A program made the translations under genes and the position numbers. Below are positions 39,798-49,263 of a stretch of DNA of 64,000 nucleotides, one piece after another. The DNA is from Henriciella sp. (GTDB lineage: Bacteria > Pseudomonadota > Alphaproteobacteria > Caulobacterales > Hyphomonadaceae): contig JAJFFK010000002.1 of assembly GCA_021776655.1 (NCBI GenBank), positions 1 to 64,000 on the forward strand, in the 5' to 3' direction. Below the pieces are notes generated by a model. That model ran no database searches. It had not been told where the DNA came from and saw only the letters and a program-made list of their open reading frames with translations. How positions within the stretch are numbered: the stretch's first letter is position 1; each line of letters opens with the position of its first letter.

Positions 39798-40670
39798 ATG
39801 GCCGATACGTCTTTCTCTAGCGTTCCACCGATCTTTGCCGACCTGCCGCCCGGCGTCAGCTTCAAGAAGCTGCGCAAACGCCTCGTGCGCAACGCGCTAC
39901 AGGTCATCGATCAATACGGCCTGATTGACCGGGCCAGCCCCAAACGCCCAAAATGGCTGGTCTGCCTGTCGGGCGGCAAAGACAGTTATGGCCTGCTCTC
40001 AATCTTGCTCGATCTGCAATGGCAAGGCGCGCTACCGGTTGACCTGCTGGCCTGCAATCTCGACCAGGGCCAGCCCGGTTTCCCCAAACATATCCTGCCC
40101 AACTGGCTCGAAAAGACCGGCGTGCCTTACCGGATCGAAACCGAAGACACCTATTCCATCGTCACCGACAAGATCGCCGCCGACCGTACTTTTTGTGCGC
40201 TGTGCTCACGCTTGCGCCGGGGCATCCTGTACCGCATCGCGCGCGAGGAAGGCTGCGACGCGATCATTCTTGGCCATCACCGCGATGATGCACTTGAGAC
40301 CTTCATGATGAACCTGATCCATGGTGGTCGCCTCGCCGCAATGCCGCCAAAACTGTTGAATGATCAAGGTGATGTCATGGTTTTTCGCCCACTGATCACC
40401 TGCGCCGAGGATGACCTCGCCAAATTTGCCGAGGCCCTGGATTTCCCGATCATCCCCTGCAATCTGTGCGGCTCTCAGGACAGCCTGCAACGCGTCGCGA
40501 TGAAACAGATGCTCGATGAATGGGAACGCAAGAAACCCGGTGTGCGCCAGGTTATGGCGAAAGCCATGACGACCGTGCGCCCGAGCCATCTGCACGATGG
40601 CGAACTGTTCGATTTCGCTGCTCTGGCTCTCGGCGCAGCAGGTGAAACCGATGACGGCGTGCCTTTTTGA
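39798..40670 (+). CDS. ttcA: tRNA 2-thiocytidine biosynthesis protein TtcA
   Basis: PP-loop [54 protein letters not shown]. Confidence 0.94.
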   Translation: MADTSFSSVPPIFADLPPGVSFKKLRKRLVRNALQVIDQYGLIDRASPKRPKWLVCLSGGKDSYGLLSILLDLQWQGALPVDLLACNLDQGQPGFPKHILPNWLEKTGVPYRIETEDTYSIVTDKIAADRTFCALCSRLRRGILYRIAREEGCDAIILGHHRDDALETFMMNLIHGGRLAAMPPKLLNDQGDVMVFRPLITCAEDDLAKFAEALDFPIIPCNLCGSQDSLQRVAMKQMLDEWERKKPGVRQVMAKAMTTVRPSHLHDGELFDFAALALGAAGETDDGVPF

Positions 40671-40752
40671 TTTAGCAGGTTCCGCGCTAAGCTTTGGTTT
40701 TGCCCCGCGCTAAGACGCTACGCGTCCGGGATGACAATGGAGGGTGAGGTAC

Positions 40753-40842
40753 ACAGCCCTGAGCTTGGTTCATCGGACGAGCGTAGCGAGGATCGGGAAC
40801 CCGCTTCGCCTCGCTGCGCCGAAGGCGCTTAGCGCGAGGCAA
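40753..40842. repeat. Dispersed composite repeat, copy B
   Basis: acagccctgagcttggttcat...ggaacccgcttcgc...gaaggcgcttagcgcg(a/g)ggcaa, shared with 58093-58169. Confidence 0.7.
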
Positions 40843-40880
40843 AAAAAGAAAACCCCGGCTGCGATATACGCGCCGGGGCT
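40841..40880 (-). terminator. Rho-independent terminator (minus strand)
   Basis: CCCCGGCgcgtatatcgcaGCCGGGGttttcttttttt. Confidence 0.8.
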
Positions 40881-40955
40881 AGAGTTTGGTTCTGTCTTGG
40901 GGGAGGAAACGCCCAATCGGAGGATTGATCGGGCTGTGCCCAGAACCTAAACACG
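40841..40955 (-). ncRNA. Candidate intergenic small RNA with anti-Shine-Dalgarno (CCUCC) loop
   Basis: Outer stem GGTTCTG/CAGAACC, hairpin GCCCGATC-aatcctcc-GATTGGGC, unpaired TTTCCTCCCCC, terminator CCCCGGC-N12-GCCGGGG + TTTTCTTTTTTT (minus strand). Confidence 0.55.
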
Positions 40956-40998
40956 AGCCTCATATGGCCCCCTCACGCCAGGAATCAACATGTATGTT

Positions 40999-41023
40999 TG
41001 CAGAAAATGCATGCATTTTTGCA
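40999..41023. promoter_or_regulatory. AT-rich palindrome TGCAgAAAATGCATGCATTTTTGCA
   Basis: Perfect AAAATGCATGCATTTT core flanked by TGCA/TGCA with one bulged G. Confidence 0.55.
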
Positions 41024-41068
41024 TACGCGGCGGCGTGTCGCACCCAAGTCCCGGTATTGCTATCGCCT

Positions 41069-41971
41069 TTATCGCAAAGGTGAGTTCCGGAACGCTTCGA
41101 CTTCCGTGGTTAAAAAGTCGCGAAACGCTGATATTCGTTTGGATCTCCGCAGGTCACTTGGATAGATGAAATAGAGATCGAAGCTCGGTCCGCTTTGATC
41201 TTCCAGCACTTTCACCAGCTGCGAATTGGTCCCAACCATATAGTCGGGTAGATCAGCCACCCCGAGACCCGCCTCGACGGCGCGCAGCATGGCTGAGACA
41301 TTATTGACTGTCAGAGCCGCTTCGCGTGGGCCGGTATCATCGCGGCCGACGCGTTCGGCAAAACTCATCGCAGTGATTGGACTATTCGTCGTGCCATAGG
41401 AAATGATGCGGTGATTATCCAGATCCTGCGGCGTGCGCGGCAGGCCGTGCGCCTTCAAATAGGCGGGCGACGCATACAGGCTGGTGCCAACTGTCGCGAG
41501 TTTACGCTGGATCAAATCGGCCTTGTCAGCGGCCCATAACCGGATGGCGCATTCCGCCTCGAGCTTGAGCAAGTCATAACTCTCACCATCATCCAGACGC
41601 AGGTCGATCCGCATATCCGCATGTTGGCGGGTAAAGTTGCCTAGCCGTGGCACCAGCCAGGTTGACCCGAACGCAACCGGCGCGGTGACTCTAAGCTGGC
41701 CCTGGGGCACATCTTGCTGATCGCGCAGCGCCGCACTCGCCCCTTGCGCGGCTGCCGACATGTCAATCGTCGAGCGGTGCAGGGTGTGGCCGCTATCGGT
41801 CAGAACCAGGCCACGGGCATGACGCTGAAACAGGGAGACGTCTAGCTGTTCTTCCAAAGCGGCGATCTGGCGCGAGACCGCCGATTGCGATATCCCCAGT
41901 CGCTCACCTGCAGCGGTCAGGCTGCCTGCTTCTGCAGCAGCATGAAATGATTTCAGCTTATCCCAGTCCAT
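41069..41971 (-). CDS. LysR family transcriptional regulator
   Basis: MDWDKLKSFHAAAEAGSLTAAGERLGISQSAVSRQIAALEEQL. Confidence 0.95.
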   Translation of the reverse strand: MDWDKLKSFHAAAEAGSLTAAGERLGISQSAVSRQIAALEEQLDVSLFQRHARGLVLTDSGHTLHRSTIDMSAAAQGASAALRDQQDVPQGQLRVTAPVAFGSTWLVPRLGNFTRQHADMRIDLRLDDGESYDLLKLEAECAIRLWAADKADLIQRKLATVGTSLYASPAYLKAHGLPRTPQDLDNHRIISYGTTNSPITAMSFAERVGRDDTGPREAALTVNNVSAMLRAVEAGLGVADLPDYMVGTNSQLVKVLEDQSGPSFDLYFIYPSDLRRSKRISAFRDFLTTEVEAFRNSPLR

Positions 41972-42089
41972 CACAGGCAGTCCTTCCACAAATCAGGCAA
42001 TAGGCGCAAGTCTATTTCGTGCTGCCATAGCGAAATAATCACACGCGTCGCTTAGAATATTTACAGGTCTTATCGAAAGAGATGCGTTT

Positions 42090-42171
42090 GTTTTCGCTCA
42101 CGGCGATTTCTCAGCTTACGCTGAGAGCCTGCGCGAGCGCGACGCATTAGCGCCGGGTCGCGCTTGCGACC
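42090..42171 (+). repeat. 82-bp two-hairpin repeat, copy 2
   Basis: CTCAGC-ttac-GCTGAG hairpin plus long GC stem; 73/82 identity with 32311-32392 reverse complement. Confidence 0.88.
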
Positions 42172-42195
42172 TGTTTTGCCTTCGGCTTGCCTAGA

Positions 42196-42816
42196 TTACT
42201 GGCTAACCCAGAGAATACGGGCGAGCCATGTCACTTCATTCGGATGGAAAACAAGCGGGCCATGCGCTGTATTGATCGAGTTAAGCTCAACCGTCTGATC
42301 ACTCTGACGGCCAAGCACTTTTGCCATCACCTCACCGGTTTCCAGCTTGGCAACGACCCGGTCGCCGCGCCGAACCTGCGCTGTTGGTGACACCACAATC
42401 CGATCGCCCTCGCGATAAGCGGGCTCCATACTGTTGCCGCTAATCTCCAAAGCGTAGAGGCCTTCGGTCTCGCCAGCGCCGGGAAACACGACCTGATCCC
42501 ATCCGGCATCTTTGGGAAAGCCGGCATCGTCGAAAAAACCATCTGATCCGGCCTGCGCCAGTCCGATCAGGGGCGCACTCATCCCGCCTTTGCCTTCAAC
42601 CAGAAAAGCAAACTGATCAAAGCCAACATCAACCGCCGCCAAAGCGCGCGAAATACTTTCGGTTGATGGCCAGCGTGCCCGGCCGTCCTTGCTTGCGCGC
42701 TTGGATTTGTTGAACGCAGTGGCATCCAGCCCAGCCAATTTAGCCAGACCTGACACGGACAGGCCATGCTTTTCGGCTAACCGATCAAGCCCGCGCCAGA
42801 TATCGCCATGTCGCAT
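42196..42816 (-). CDS. S24-family (LexA-like) transcriptional repressor with N-terminal HTH
   Basis: GLSVSGLAKLAGLDATAFNKSKR; EISGNSMEPAYREGDRIVVSP; RRGDRVVAKLETGEVMAKVL. Confidence 0.9.
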   Translation of the reverse strand: MRHGDIWRGLDRLAEKHGLSVSGLAKLAGLDATAFNKSKRASKDGRARWPSTESISRALAAVDVGFDQFAFLVEGKGGMSAPLIGLAQAGSDGFFDDAGFPKDAGWDQVVFPGAGETEGLYALEISGNSMEPAYREGDRIVVSPTAQVRRGDRVVAKLETGEVMAKVLGRQSDQTVELNSINTAHGPLVFHPNEVTWLARILWVSQ

Positions 42817-42853
42817 GTCAACTGCCTTTCCAGCACGCACGATCACCCGCAGG

Positions 42854-42900
42854 CTATGGTAAATGCTGATTAACCACATACCATAGGAAAATCGTCCTAT
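42854..42900. promoter_or_regulatory. Overlapping inverted repeats, candidate operator of the S24 repressor
   Basis: CTATGGTA...TACCATAGGAaaatcgTCCTAT: an 8-bp and a 6-bp perfect inverted repeat sharing one arm. Confidence 0.6.
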
Positions 42901-42995
42901 CAAGCGACCGCCAACCCTTTGACCGGACTGCATTTTCACACGCCGAAAAATGACCAATACTTGCTCCGGCGTGAAATCCCTGCTTGAGACGCCTG

Positions 42996-43355
42996 ATGAC
43001 CAAGTCAGATGATCAGCGCCTGTATAAAATCCTCAGTGCAAATGACTGGGCAGTGGCGCAATCTCTAGGCTATACACGCACGGCGCTCGATCAGGGCGAC
43101 GGCTATGTTCACCTGTCAACGCGGGCGCAAGTCGCCGAAACCCTGGCGCTGCATTATGCCGGGCAAGCGGGGGTCCAATTACTGGAATATGCGACGAGCG
43201 CGTTTACCCACGGCCTAAGCTGGGAAGAAAGCCGGGGCGGTCAGCTCTTCCCGCACCTCTATGGCCGGTTGCACATCAATGCTGCAAAGCGCGTCTGGTC
43301 CTTGCAACCAGACGCAGACGGCAATCCCATCCTGCCAAGCGATATTGACCGATGA
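42996..43355 (+). CDS. DUF952 domain protein
   Basis: LYKILSANDW...GDGYVHLSTRAQVAETLALHY...GGQLFPHLYGRL. Confidence 0.88.
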   Translation: MTKSDDQRLYKILSANDWAVAQSLGYTRTALDQGDGYVHLSTRAQVAETLALHYAGQAGVQLLEYATSAFTHGLSWEESRGGQLFPHLYGRLHINAAKRVWSLQPDADGNPILPSDIDR

Positions 43356-44419
43356 GTCTCACCGATCTCGCCGTCGCCATGATCAAGAAATTGCCACCCG
43401 AGGCGGCGCATACTACTACCATAAACGGCCTGAAACTGGGCATTGGCCTACCCCGGATTAGCCCGACAAGCTGGGACATTCCAGTCACTTTACCGCGTTC
43501 GGGATTGGCCCTGCATAACCCGGTTGGGCTGGCCGCCGGGTTTGACAAGAATGGCGACGTGCATGTGCAAATGGCGCGGTTTGGGTTTGGCTATATTGAG
43601 TGCGGAACAGTGACGCCGCAGCCTCAACCCGGCAATCCGAAGCCACGGATCTTTCGTCTGAGCGACGACAAGGCCGTGATCAACCGGCTCGGCTTCAACA
43701 ATCACGGGCTCGACTATTTCACCCGCCACCTGGCCAAATTCCCACTGACGGCGCAATGCCCGGTTGGCGCAAATGTCGGTGCCAACAAGACCAGCGAGGA
43801 CTTCGTCGCCGACTATGAGACCGGCATCGTGGCGGTCTACGATTTGGCCAGCTATATCACCCTCAATATTTCCAGCCCGAACACGCCGGGTTTGCGCGAT
43901 CTGCAAGACAAGGGGGCGCTGCAAGAATTGCTGGAACGGTGCGGCGACGCAAATCAACGTGCTGGCGGCGACAAACCGGTCTTCCTGAAAATCGCGCCCG
44001 ATCTGAATGAGCAAGCGATCGCCGAGATTATTGAGACTGTGCGCGGGCCCGGCCATTGGCTTTCCGGTCTGATCATTTCCAACACCATGCTAGCCCGGCC
44101 AGACAGCTTGCAATCGAGCCACAAGACCCAAGCGGGCGGCCTGTCTGGCGCGCCGCTCATGGCACCGTCCACGCAAGTGCTCAAGGCCTTTGCCAGTGAG
44201 CTGAACGGCGCGTTCGACCTGATCGGCTGCGGCGGTATTTGCAGCGGCGCCGACGCCTATGCCAAGATCCGCGCCGGCGCGCATGCTGTGCAGCTCTACT
44301 CGGCGCTCGTCTATCACGGCCCAGGCCTGGTCGCGAAAATCAATGCCGACCTCGCCGCCTGCCTGAAGGCTGATGGGTTTAGCTGCGTTGCCGATGCGGT
44401 GGGCGCGGATCTGACATAA
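43352..44419 (+). CDS. pyrD: Quinone-dependent dihydroorotate dehydrogenase
   Basis: NPVGLAAGFDKNGD, GFGYIECGTVTPQPQPGNPKPRIFRL, NISSPNTPGLRDLQ, GGLSGAPL. Confidence 0.97.
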   Translation: MSLTDLAVAMIKKLPPEAAHTTTINGLKLGIGLPRISPTSWDIPVTLPRSGLALHNPVGLAAGFDKNGDVHVQMARFGFGYIECGTVTPQPQPGNPKPRIFRLSDDKAVINRLGFNNHGLDYFTRHLAKFPLTAQCPVGANVGANKTSEDFVADYETGIVAVYDLASYITLNISSPNTPGLRDLQDKGALQELLERCGDANQRAGGDKPVFLKIAPDLNEQAIAEIIETVRGPGHWLSGLIISNTMLARPDSLQSSHKTQAGGLSGAPLMAPSTQVLKAFASELNGAFDLIGCGGICSGADAYAKIRAGAHAVQLYSALVYHGPGLVAKINADLAACLKADGFSCVADAVGADLT

Positions 44420-44420
44420 A

Positions 44421-44447
44421 CTAAACCCCCGCCAAAGCGAGGGTTTG
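44421..44447 (+). terminator. Probable pyrD terminator-like hairpin
   Basis: aaaccccCGCcaaaGCGaGGGTTT. Confidence 0.5.
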
Positions 44448-44536
44448 AATGGCCAAAAGCCGAAATATCGTCTCTGCAAGCAGAGGGAATGGCACTTACG
44501 TCCATAGCTTAGATAGCCCACAGGTAGTAGTTCGGG

Positions 44537-44914
44537 TATGTTGGGAAGCCGCAGATGGAGCTTCTTAACGATCTCAGAAAAGTCTCGCGGTGTTACTTTA
44601 GCCTGATTTCTAAAGCCGTGAATACGGTCTTTTGATGCAGCGTAAATATGGGAGCAAATGATCTATGTGTCCTTACCATTATTGATAATGTCATCTTGCA
44701 ATAAGTGACAATATTCAATGTCTGCATCCGGCATTTTTGATGTTGCTGGCACCAGCAAGTAAGGTAATTTGGATTTATTTTTGATCGATACTATTATCGA
44801 AGGATGCCTGCCACGAAACTCTGGGGGCATTCCGTCATCTGCAAAGTCGCACAACACGATTGACTTAATCGGGTGAGTAATAATCAAGGAGCGCTTATTA
44901 GGATTGAATACCAT
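44537..44914 (-). pseudogene. PemK/MazF-like endoribonuclease toxin with in-frame amber codon
   Basis: MVFNPNKRSLIITHPIKSIVLCDFADDGMPPEFRGRHPSIIVSIKNKSKLPYLLVPATSK...NNGKDT*IICSHIYAASKDRIHGFRNQAKVTPRDFSEIVKKLHL, same frame across TAG at 44663-44665. Confidence 0.6.
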
Positions 44915-44931
44915 TGTCGGTCCCTTCTCTT

Positions 44932-46242
44932 CTATAGCTCGATAATTGGCTTTTTTACCTTTAACAATTCCGGCAAGAACCACCCCAAGGCTGCGGCGCG
45001 AAATACGTACATGCCGAGAAATGCCAGCCATACGCCGGTATTCCCAAACGCAGGTCGCAGCACCAGATCCAACGACACATAGGCCACCGCCGAGACCACA
45101 CCTGCAGTCCGGATCGCCGCCCCGCGCGTCGCACCGAGAAAGAACCCATCAAGCTGCCACGCAGGCACTCCGATCAATGGCACAATCGCACAGAAAGGCA
45201 GGAAAGCCAGCGCCGCCGCGCGCGCCTCCTCATCCTTGACGAAGCTCTGAATAATTGCCCCGCCGCCAACATAGTAAGCCAGCGCAATCAGTGCGCCAAA
45301 GCTCAGCGCGAACTCTGTCGTCACCCGCATCGCCCGCACCAGCCGCGCCCGGTCCCGCGCGCCATACGCTTCGCCGATCTCTTTCTCGGCAACAAAGGCA
45401 AAGCCATCGAGAACGAAAGCTGCGACTGTAATGAATTGCAACAAGACCTCATTACCCGCGAGCTGCGCCGTGCCCATCATCGCGCCAGAGCGCACGAACC
45501 AGGCAAAGCAAAAGACCAGCGCCAATGTGCGGATCATGATGTCGCGATTGGCGGTAAACAGTGCCAACAAAGCGGCCCGGTCAAACAGCCCGGCCTCACG
45601 CTTCAGCGCCGCCCAGATCAGCGCCAATCCGAACGCCAGCGCGATCCATTCGGCAATCGCGGTGCCCGCACCGATGCCCGCCGGACCCCAGCCAAATTCG
45701 GCCACGAACCAGACATCCAACCCCGCATTAACCCCGTTCATCACGACCTGGAATGCCAGCAACGCTCCGGTCCGCCCGGTGCCGATCAACCAGCCGGAGA
45801 TAACATAGCCCATCAGCAAAGCCGGCGCGCCCCAGATCCGTGCGCTGAAATATTCACGCGCCAAACCTTCAACATCCGCCGCCGCCCCAAATGGCGCAAA
45901 CAGGACCAATTTGAGCAGCGGCGAGAACAGCAAGATCACGACGCCAATCGCACCGCTGAGCAGCAGCGCACGCTGCAACACGGCCCGCGCGCCGCGATGG
46001 TCGCCTGCCCCGGTCGCTTGCGCCACCAGACCTGTCGTCGACATGCGCAAGAAACCAAAGCCCCAATAGATGAAACTGAACGCGACACTGGCCAGCGCCA
46101 CAGCGGCGAGGTCAACCTTGTCGCCATACAGCCCCATCACGGCGGTATCGACCACCCCAGTCGTGGCAATCGCCGCCTGCGCCAACATCACCGGCACGGC
46201 GAGGCGAAACACTTTCACACGAGAGATCGGCGCAGCCATCAT
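44932..46242 (-). CDS. MATE family efflux transporter, DinF-like
   Basis: 12 hydrophobic segments; VFRLAVPVMLAQAAIATTGVVDTAVMG. Confidence 0.93.
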   Translation of the reverse strand: MMAAPISRVKVFRLAVPVMLAQAAIATTGVVDTAVMGLYGDKVDLAAVALASVAFSFIYWGFGFLRMSTTGLVAQATGAGDHRGARAVLQRALLLSGAIGVVILLFSPLLKLVLFAPFGAAADVEGLAREYFSARIWGAPALLMGYVISGWLIGTGRTGALLAFQVVMNGVNAGLDVWFVAEFGWGPAGIGAGTAIAEWIALAFGLALIWAALKREAGLFDRAALLALFTANRDIMIRTLALVFCFAWFVRSGAMMGTAQLAGNEVLLQFITVAAFVLDGFAFVAEKEIGEAYGARDRARLVRAMRVTTEFALSFGALIALAYYVGGGAIIQSFVKDEEARAAALAFLPFCAIVPLIGVPAWQLDGFFLGATRGAAIRTAGVVSAVAYVSLDLVLRPAFGNTGVWLAFLGMYVFRAAALGWFLPELLKVKKPIIEL

Positions 46243-46429
46243 CCGCGCCGCATAGAGGCAAAGACAAGCTGCGTCAGCCCATCAGGCGTGAAAAGTCAGA
46301 GTCCGAAATTCAGGCAGTCCTGCCCAAACATTCGGCAAATTGAAAAAACCTCGCCAGCCAAGCCCGTTCAGTCTTGCAAACCAATCCAAGCCGCCAATGA
46401 TAGCCACATTCGCTTTGGAGGGCGACAAG

Positions 46430-47746
46430 ATGAAACCCAAAACAAACCGCACTGGCATCCTCGCCCGCGCTCTGACCCTGATTGTGCCTGCAATTCTATT
46501 TGGCGCGCCCGCTTTTGCCGATAGCGGTGACACCGCCTGGGTCCTGACCTCCACGGCGCTGGTCCTGTTCATGACCTTGCCGGGATTGGCGCTATTCTAT
46601 GGCGGCCTGGTTCAAGGCAAAAACATTCTATCGGTTTTGATGCAATGCCTGGCGCTGGCCTGCCTGATGTCGCTGGTCTGGGTCGCGGTTGGCTATTCGA
46701 TTGCCTTTGGTGACGGCAATGGCGTCGCCGAGGGGGCCGGGCAGTTCTGGGGTGGCCTGTCGAAAACCTTCCTCGGCGGCGTCGAAAATAGCAGCATGAG
46801 CGGCACCATCCCGGAAAGCGTCTTCGTGATGTTTCAGATGACGTTCGCGATCATCACCCCGGCGCTGATTGTCGGGGCCTATGCCGAGCGTGTGAACTTT
46901 GCCGCCGTGCTCCTGTTCAGCGCGCTTTGGCTGGTGATTGTCTACGCCCCTGTGACCCATTGGGTTTGGGGCGGTGGCTGGCTAGCCGAAAGAGGCGTCG
47001 CCGACTTTGCCGGCGGCCTCGTCGTGCATGCCACAGCCGGGATCAGTTCGTTGGTCTTCGTTCTGATGATGGGTAAGCGCACGGGTTTTCCGAGCGAGAT
47101 CCGCCCGCCGCACAATCCAGCTTTTGTCATGCTCGGTGCATCAATGCTCTGGGTTGGCTGGTTCGGCTTCAATGCCGGATCTGCACTCGGCGCGAATGGT
47201 GATGCCGGACAAGCCATGCTGGTCACGCACCTGTCGGCGGCAACAGCCTCGTTGGTCTGGATGGCGATTGAATGGATCAAATATAACAAGCCAACCCTGG
47301 TCGGCACCGCGACCGGCACCATAGCCGGTCTCGCCACGATCACCCCGGCGGCGGGCTCGGTCGGACCGTTAGGGGCGATTATCATTGGCGCACTGGCGGC
47401 TGGCATTTGTTATCTGGCAGTGGTGATGATCCGCTCACGCCTGAAGATTGATGACAGCCTTGATGTTTTCGCCGTGCACGGGGTTGGCGGCATTCTCGGC
47501 ACGCTGCTAATCCCAGTCTTGGCGACAGTCGGCCCAATGGCTCCGGGCTTTGGCGAGGGCGTGACCTTTGCCAGCCAACTCGGCGTTCAGGCGCTCGGCG
47601 TTGTTGCAGTCTGCATCTGGTCAGCTGTTGCGACAGCGCTCATCCTGTTGGTGATAAAACTCACCCTCCGCCTGCGTGTCAGCAAGGATGACGAAGTCCT
47701 TGGCCTCGACACCGCCACCCACGGCGAAAGCGCCTACGGGCACTAG
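46430..47746 (+). CDS. amtB: Ammonium transporter
   Basis: TALVLFMTLPGLALFYGGLVQGKNILSVLMQ, HATAGISSLVFVLMMGKR, LWVGWFGFNAGSA, VHGVGGILGT. Confidence 0.96.
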   Translation: MKPKTNRTGILARALTLIVPAILFGAPAFADSGDTAWVLTSTALVLFMTLPGLALFYGGLVQGKNILSVLMQCLALACLMSLVWVAVGYSIAFGDGNGVAEGAGQFWGGLSKTFLGGVENSSMSGTIPESVFVMFQMTFAIITPALIVGAYAERVNFAAVLLFSALWLVIVYAPVTHWVWGGGWLAERGVADFAGGLVVHATAGISSLVFVLMMGKRTGFPSEIRPPHNPAFVMLGASMLWVGWFGFNAGSALGANGDAGQAMLVTHLSAATASLVWMAIEWIKYNKPTLVGTATGTIAGLATITPAAGSVGPLGAIIIGALAAGICYLAVVMIRSRLKIDDSLDVFAVHGVGGILGTLLIPVLATVGPMAPGFGEGVTFASQLGVQALGVVAVCIWSAVATALILLVIKLTLRLRVSKDDEVLGLDTATHGESAYGH

Positions 47747-47805
47747 GCCAGCGCGGAGATCAGAAGGTCGCTTCCGGCATCTGAGGGGGCGAAACGTACA
47801 GTTCC

Positions 47806-47841
47806 GTTTCCCCTGCGAAGGCAGGGCGGGAGTGGGGAAAC
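47806..47841. repeat. REP-like hairpin CCCTGC-gaag-GCAGGG inside a GTTTCCCC/GGGGAAAC inverted repeat
   Basis: Direct read; GNAG-loop family. Confidence 0.55.
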
Positions 47842-47941
47842 GCCCCCGCCTGACCCGAACCTGCCCCTAAGCCGTTGCTTGCGCATAGAGCTGATCGCTT
47901 TTAGGTTTGCGCGACTTGCGGATTGAGATGGGGAGTTTGAG

Positions 47942-49000
47942 ATGCGCTATCTGGTAACATTGTTGGTCATGGGTGTTCTGGCGGCCTGTGGCACCGATAC
48001 GCCTCAACCGCCAAGCAATACGCCCGCAGAAACGGTCTTGGATATGGTGCCCTCCGCCGACGCGCCGCCGACGAAAGACAACCCCGTCGTCGGCGAAGGC
48101 CAGATGATCCCAATCACCACATCGGCGGGCACGTTTGAGGTCTGGACCAAACGCGTTGGGGATAATCCCGATATCAAGGTCTTGCTCCTGCATGGCGGCC
48201 CGGCCATGACCCACGAAATCTACGAAATCTTTGGCCAGCACTTTCCAGATGCTGGCATTGAATTTTACTATTATGATCAGTTGGGGTCGTATTTTTCCGA
48301 TCAACCAGATGCGCCAGAACTCTGGCAAACGGCACGTTTCGTTGACGAAGTTGAACAGGTTCGCATCGCCCTCGATCTTGGCCCGGACAATTTCTATCTG
48401 TTCGGGCAGAGCTGGGGCGGCATTCTGGCGCTCGAATATGCGCTTGAGCATCAAGATAATCTGAAAGGCCTGATCATCTCGAACATGATGGCGAGTATTC
48501 CAGACTATAATGACTATGCCGCAAATGTACTGATGGCGGATATGGACCCGGCAGTGCTGGCTGAATTACAGGCACTGGACACAGCTGAGGATTATGCAAA
48601 CCCACGCTATGAACAATTGCTGATCGAACATCACTATGTTGACCACATTCTACGCATGCCAGTTGAGCAATGGCCGGACGAGATCAACCGGGCTTTCTCC
48701 CACCTCAATAGTGATATCTACGTGCCGATGCAGGGGCCAAGTGAGCTCGGCGCGCGCGGTATACTTGGCGATTGGGACCGCAAAGCCGATCTGTCACAGA
48801 TCACCGTTCCGACACTGATCATTGGTGCAACCCATGACACGATGGACCCGGCGCATATGCAATGGATGGCAGGCGAGGTTCAAAATGGCCGCTTCCACCT
48901 CTGCCCAAACGGCTCGCACCTCTCGCAATATGATGACGAGGATAATTTCTTCGCCGGATTGATCGATTTTATTCAGGCGGTGGATGAAGGGACTTTTTAA
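47942..49000 (+). CDS. Proline iminopeptidase-type alpha/beta hydrolase, lipoprotein
   Basis: Lipobox VLAAC; LLLHGGPAMTHEI, YYYDQLGSYFSDQP, LFGQSWGGILALEYAL. Confidence 0.92.
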   Translation: MRYLVTLLVMGVLAACGTDTPQPPSNTPAETVLDMVPSADAPPTKDNPVVGEGQMIPITTSAGTFEVWTKRVGDNPDIKVLLLHGGPAMTHEIYEIFGQHFPDAGIEFYYYDQLGSYFSDQPDAPELWQTARFVDEVEQVRIALDLGPDNFYLFGQSWGGILALEYALEHQDNLKGLIISNMMASIPDYNDYAANVLMADMDPAVLAELQALDTAEDYANPRYEQLLIEHHYVDHILRMPVEQWPDEINRAFSHLNSDIYVPMQGPSELGARGILGDWDRKADLSQITVPTLIIGATHDTMDPAHMQWMAGEVQNGRFHLCPNGSHLSQYDDEDNFFAGLIDFIQAVDEGTF

Positions 49001-49013
49001 CCTCGACTGCCCC

Positions 49014-49091
49014 CTAAGCCGCTTCTGCCACGATCCGCGCGATGTCTTCGCCGTAGCGCTCGACTTTCTTTTCGCCAACGCCGGCAATCAG
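49014..49091 (-). pseudogene. Remnant duplicate of the recQ 3' end
   Basis: [25 protein letters not shown], 22/25 residues identical to the recQ C-terminus [25 protein letters not shown]. Confidence 0.88.
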
Positions 49092-49263
49092 GGGGCAGGG
49101 CAAAACGATTGAAACACGCCGGAATGCAGCATATGCTCACCCTTGGCTCCGCAGGACATCATGCGACGGGCCAGCCGCTGGTTTTGCCCAGCCATGAACT
49201 TGGAGGTTCCACATCGGCGCAGCAAGGCTCTATTGGTATATAATACGAGGAAGGAAGGCGCCT

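Noticed and set aside
44090-44521. 143-aa minus ORF over the pyrD 3' end
   Set aside because: Antisense to pyrD; simply the open continuation of the interrupted PemK/MazF-like frame.
45436-46524. 362-aa plus-strand ORF opposite the MATE gene
   Set aside because: Antisense to a clear 12-TM transporter; Gln/Arg/His-rich shadow translation.
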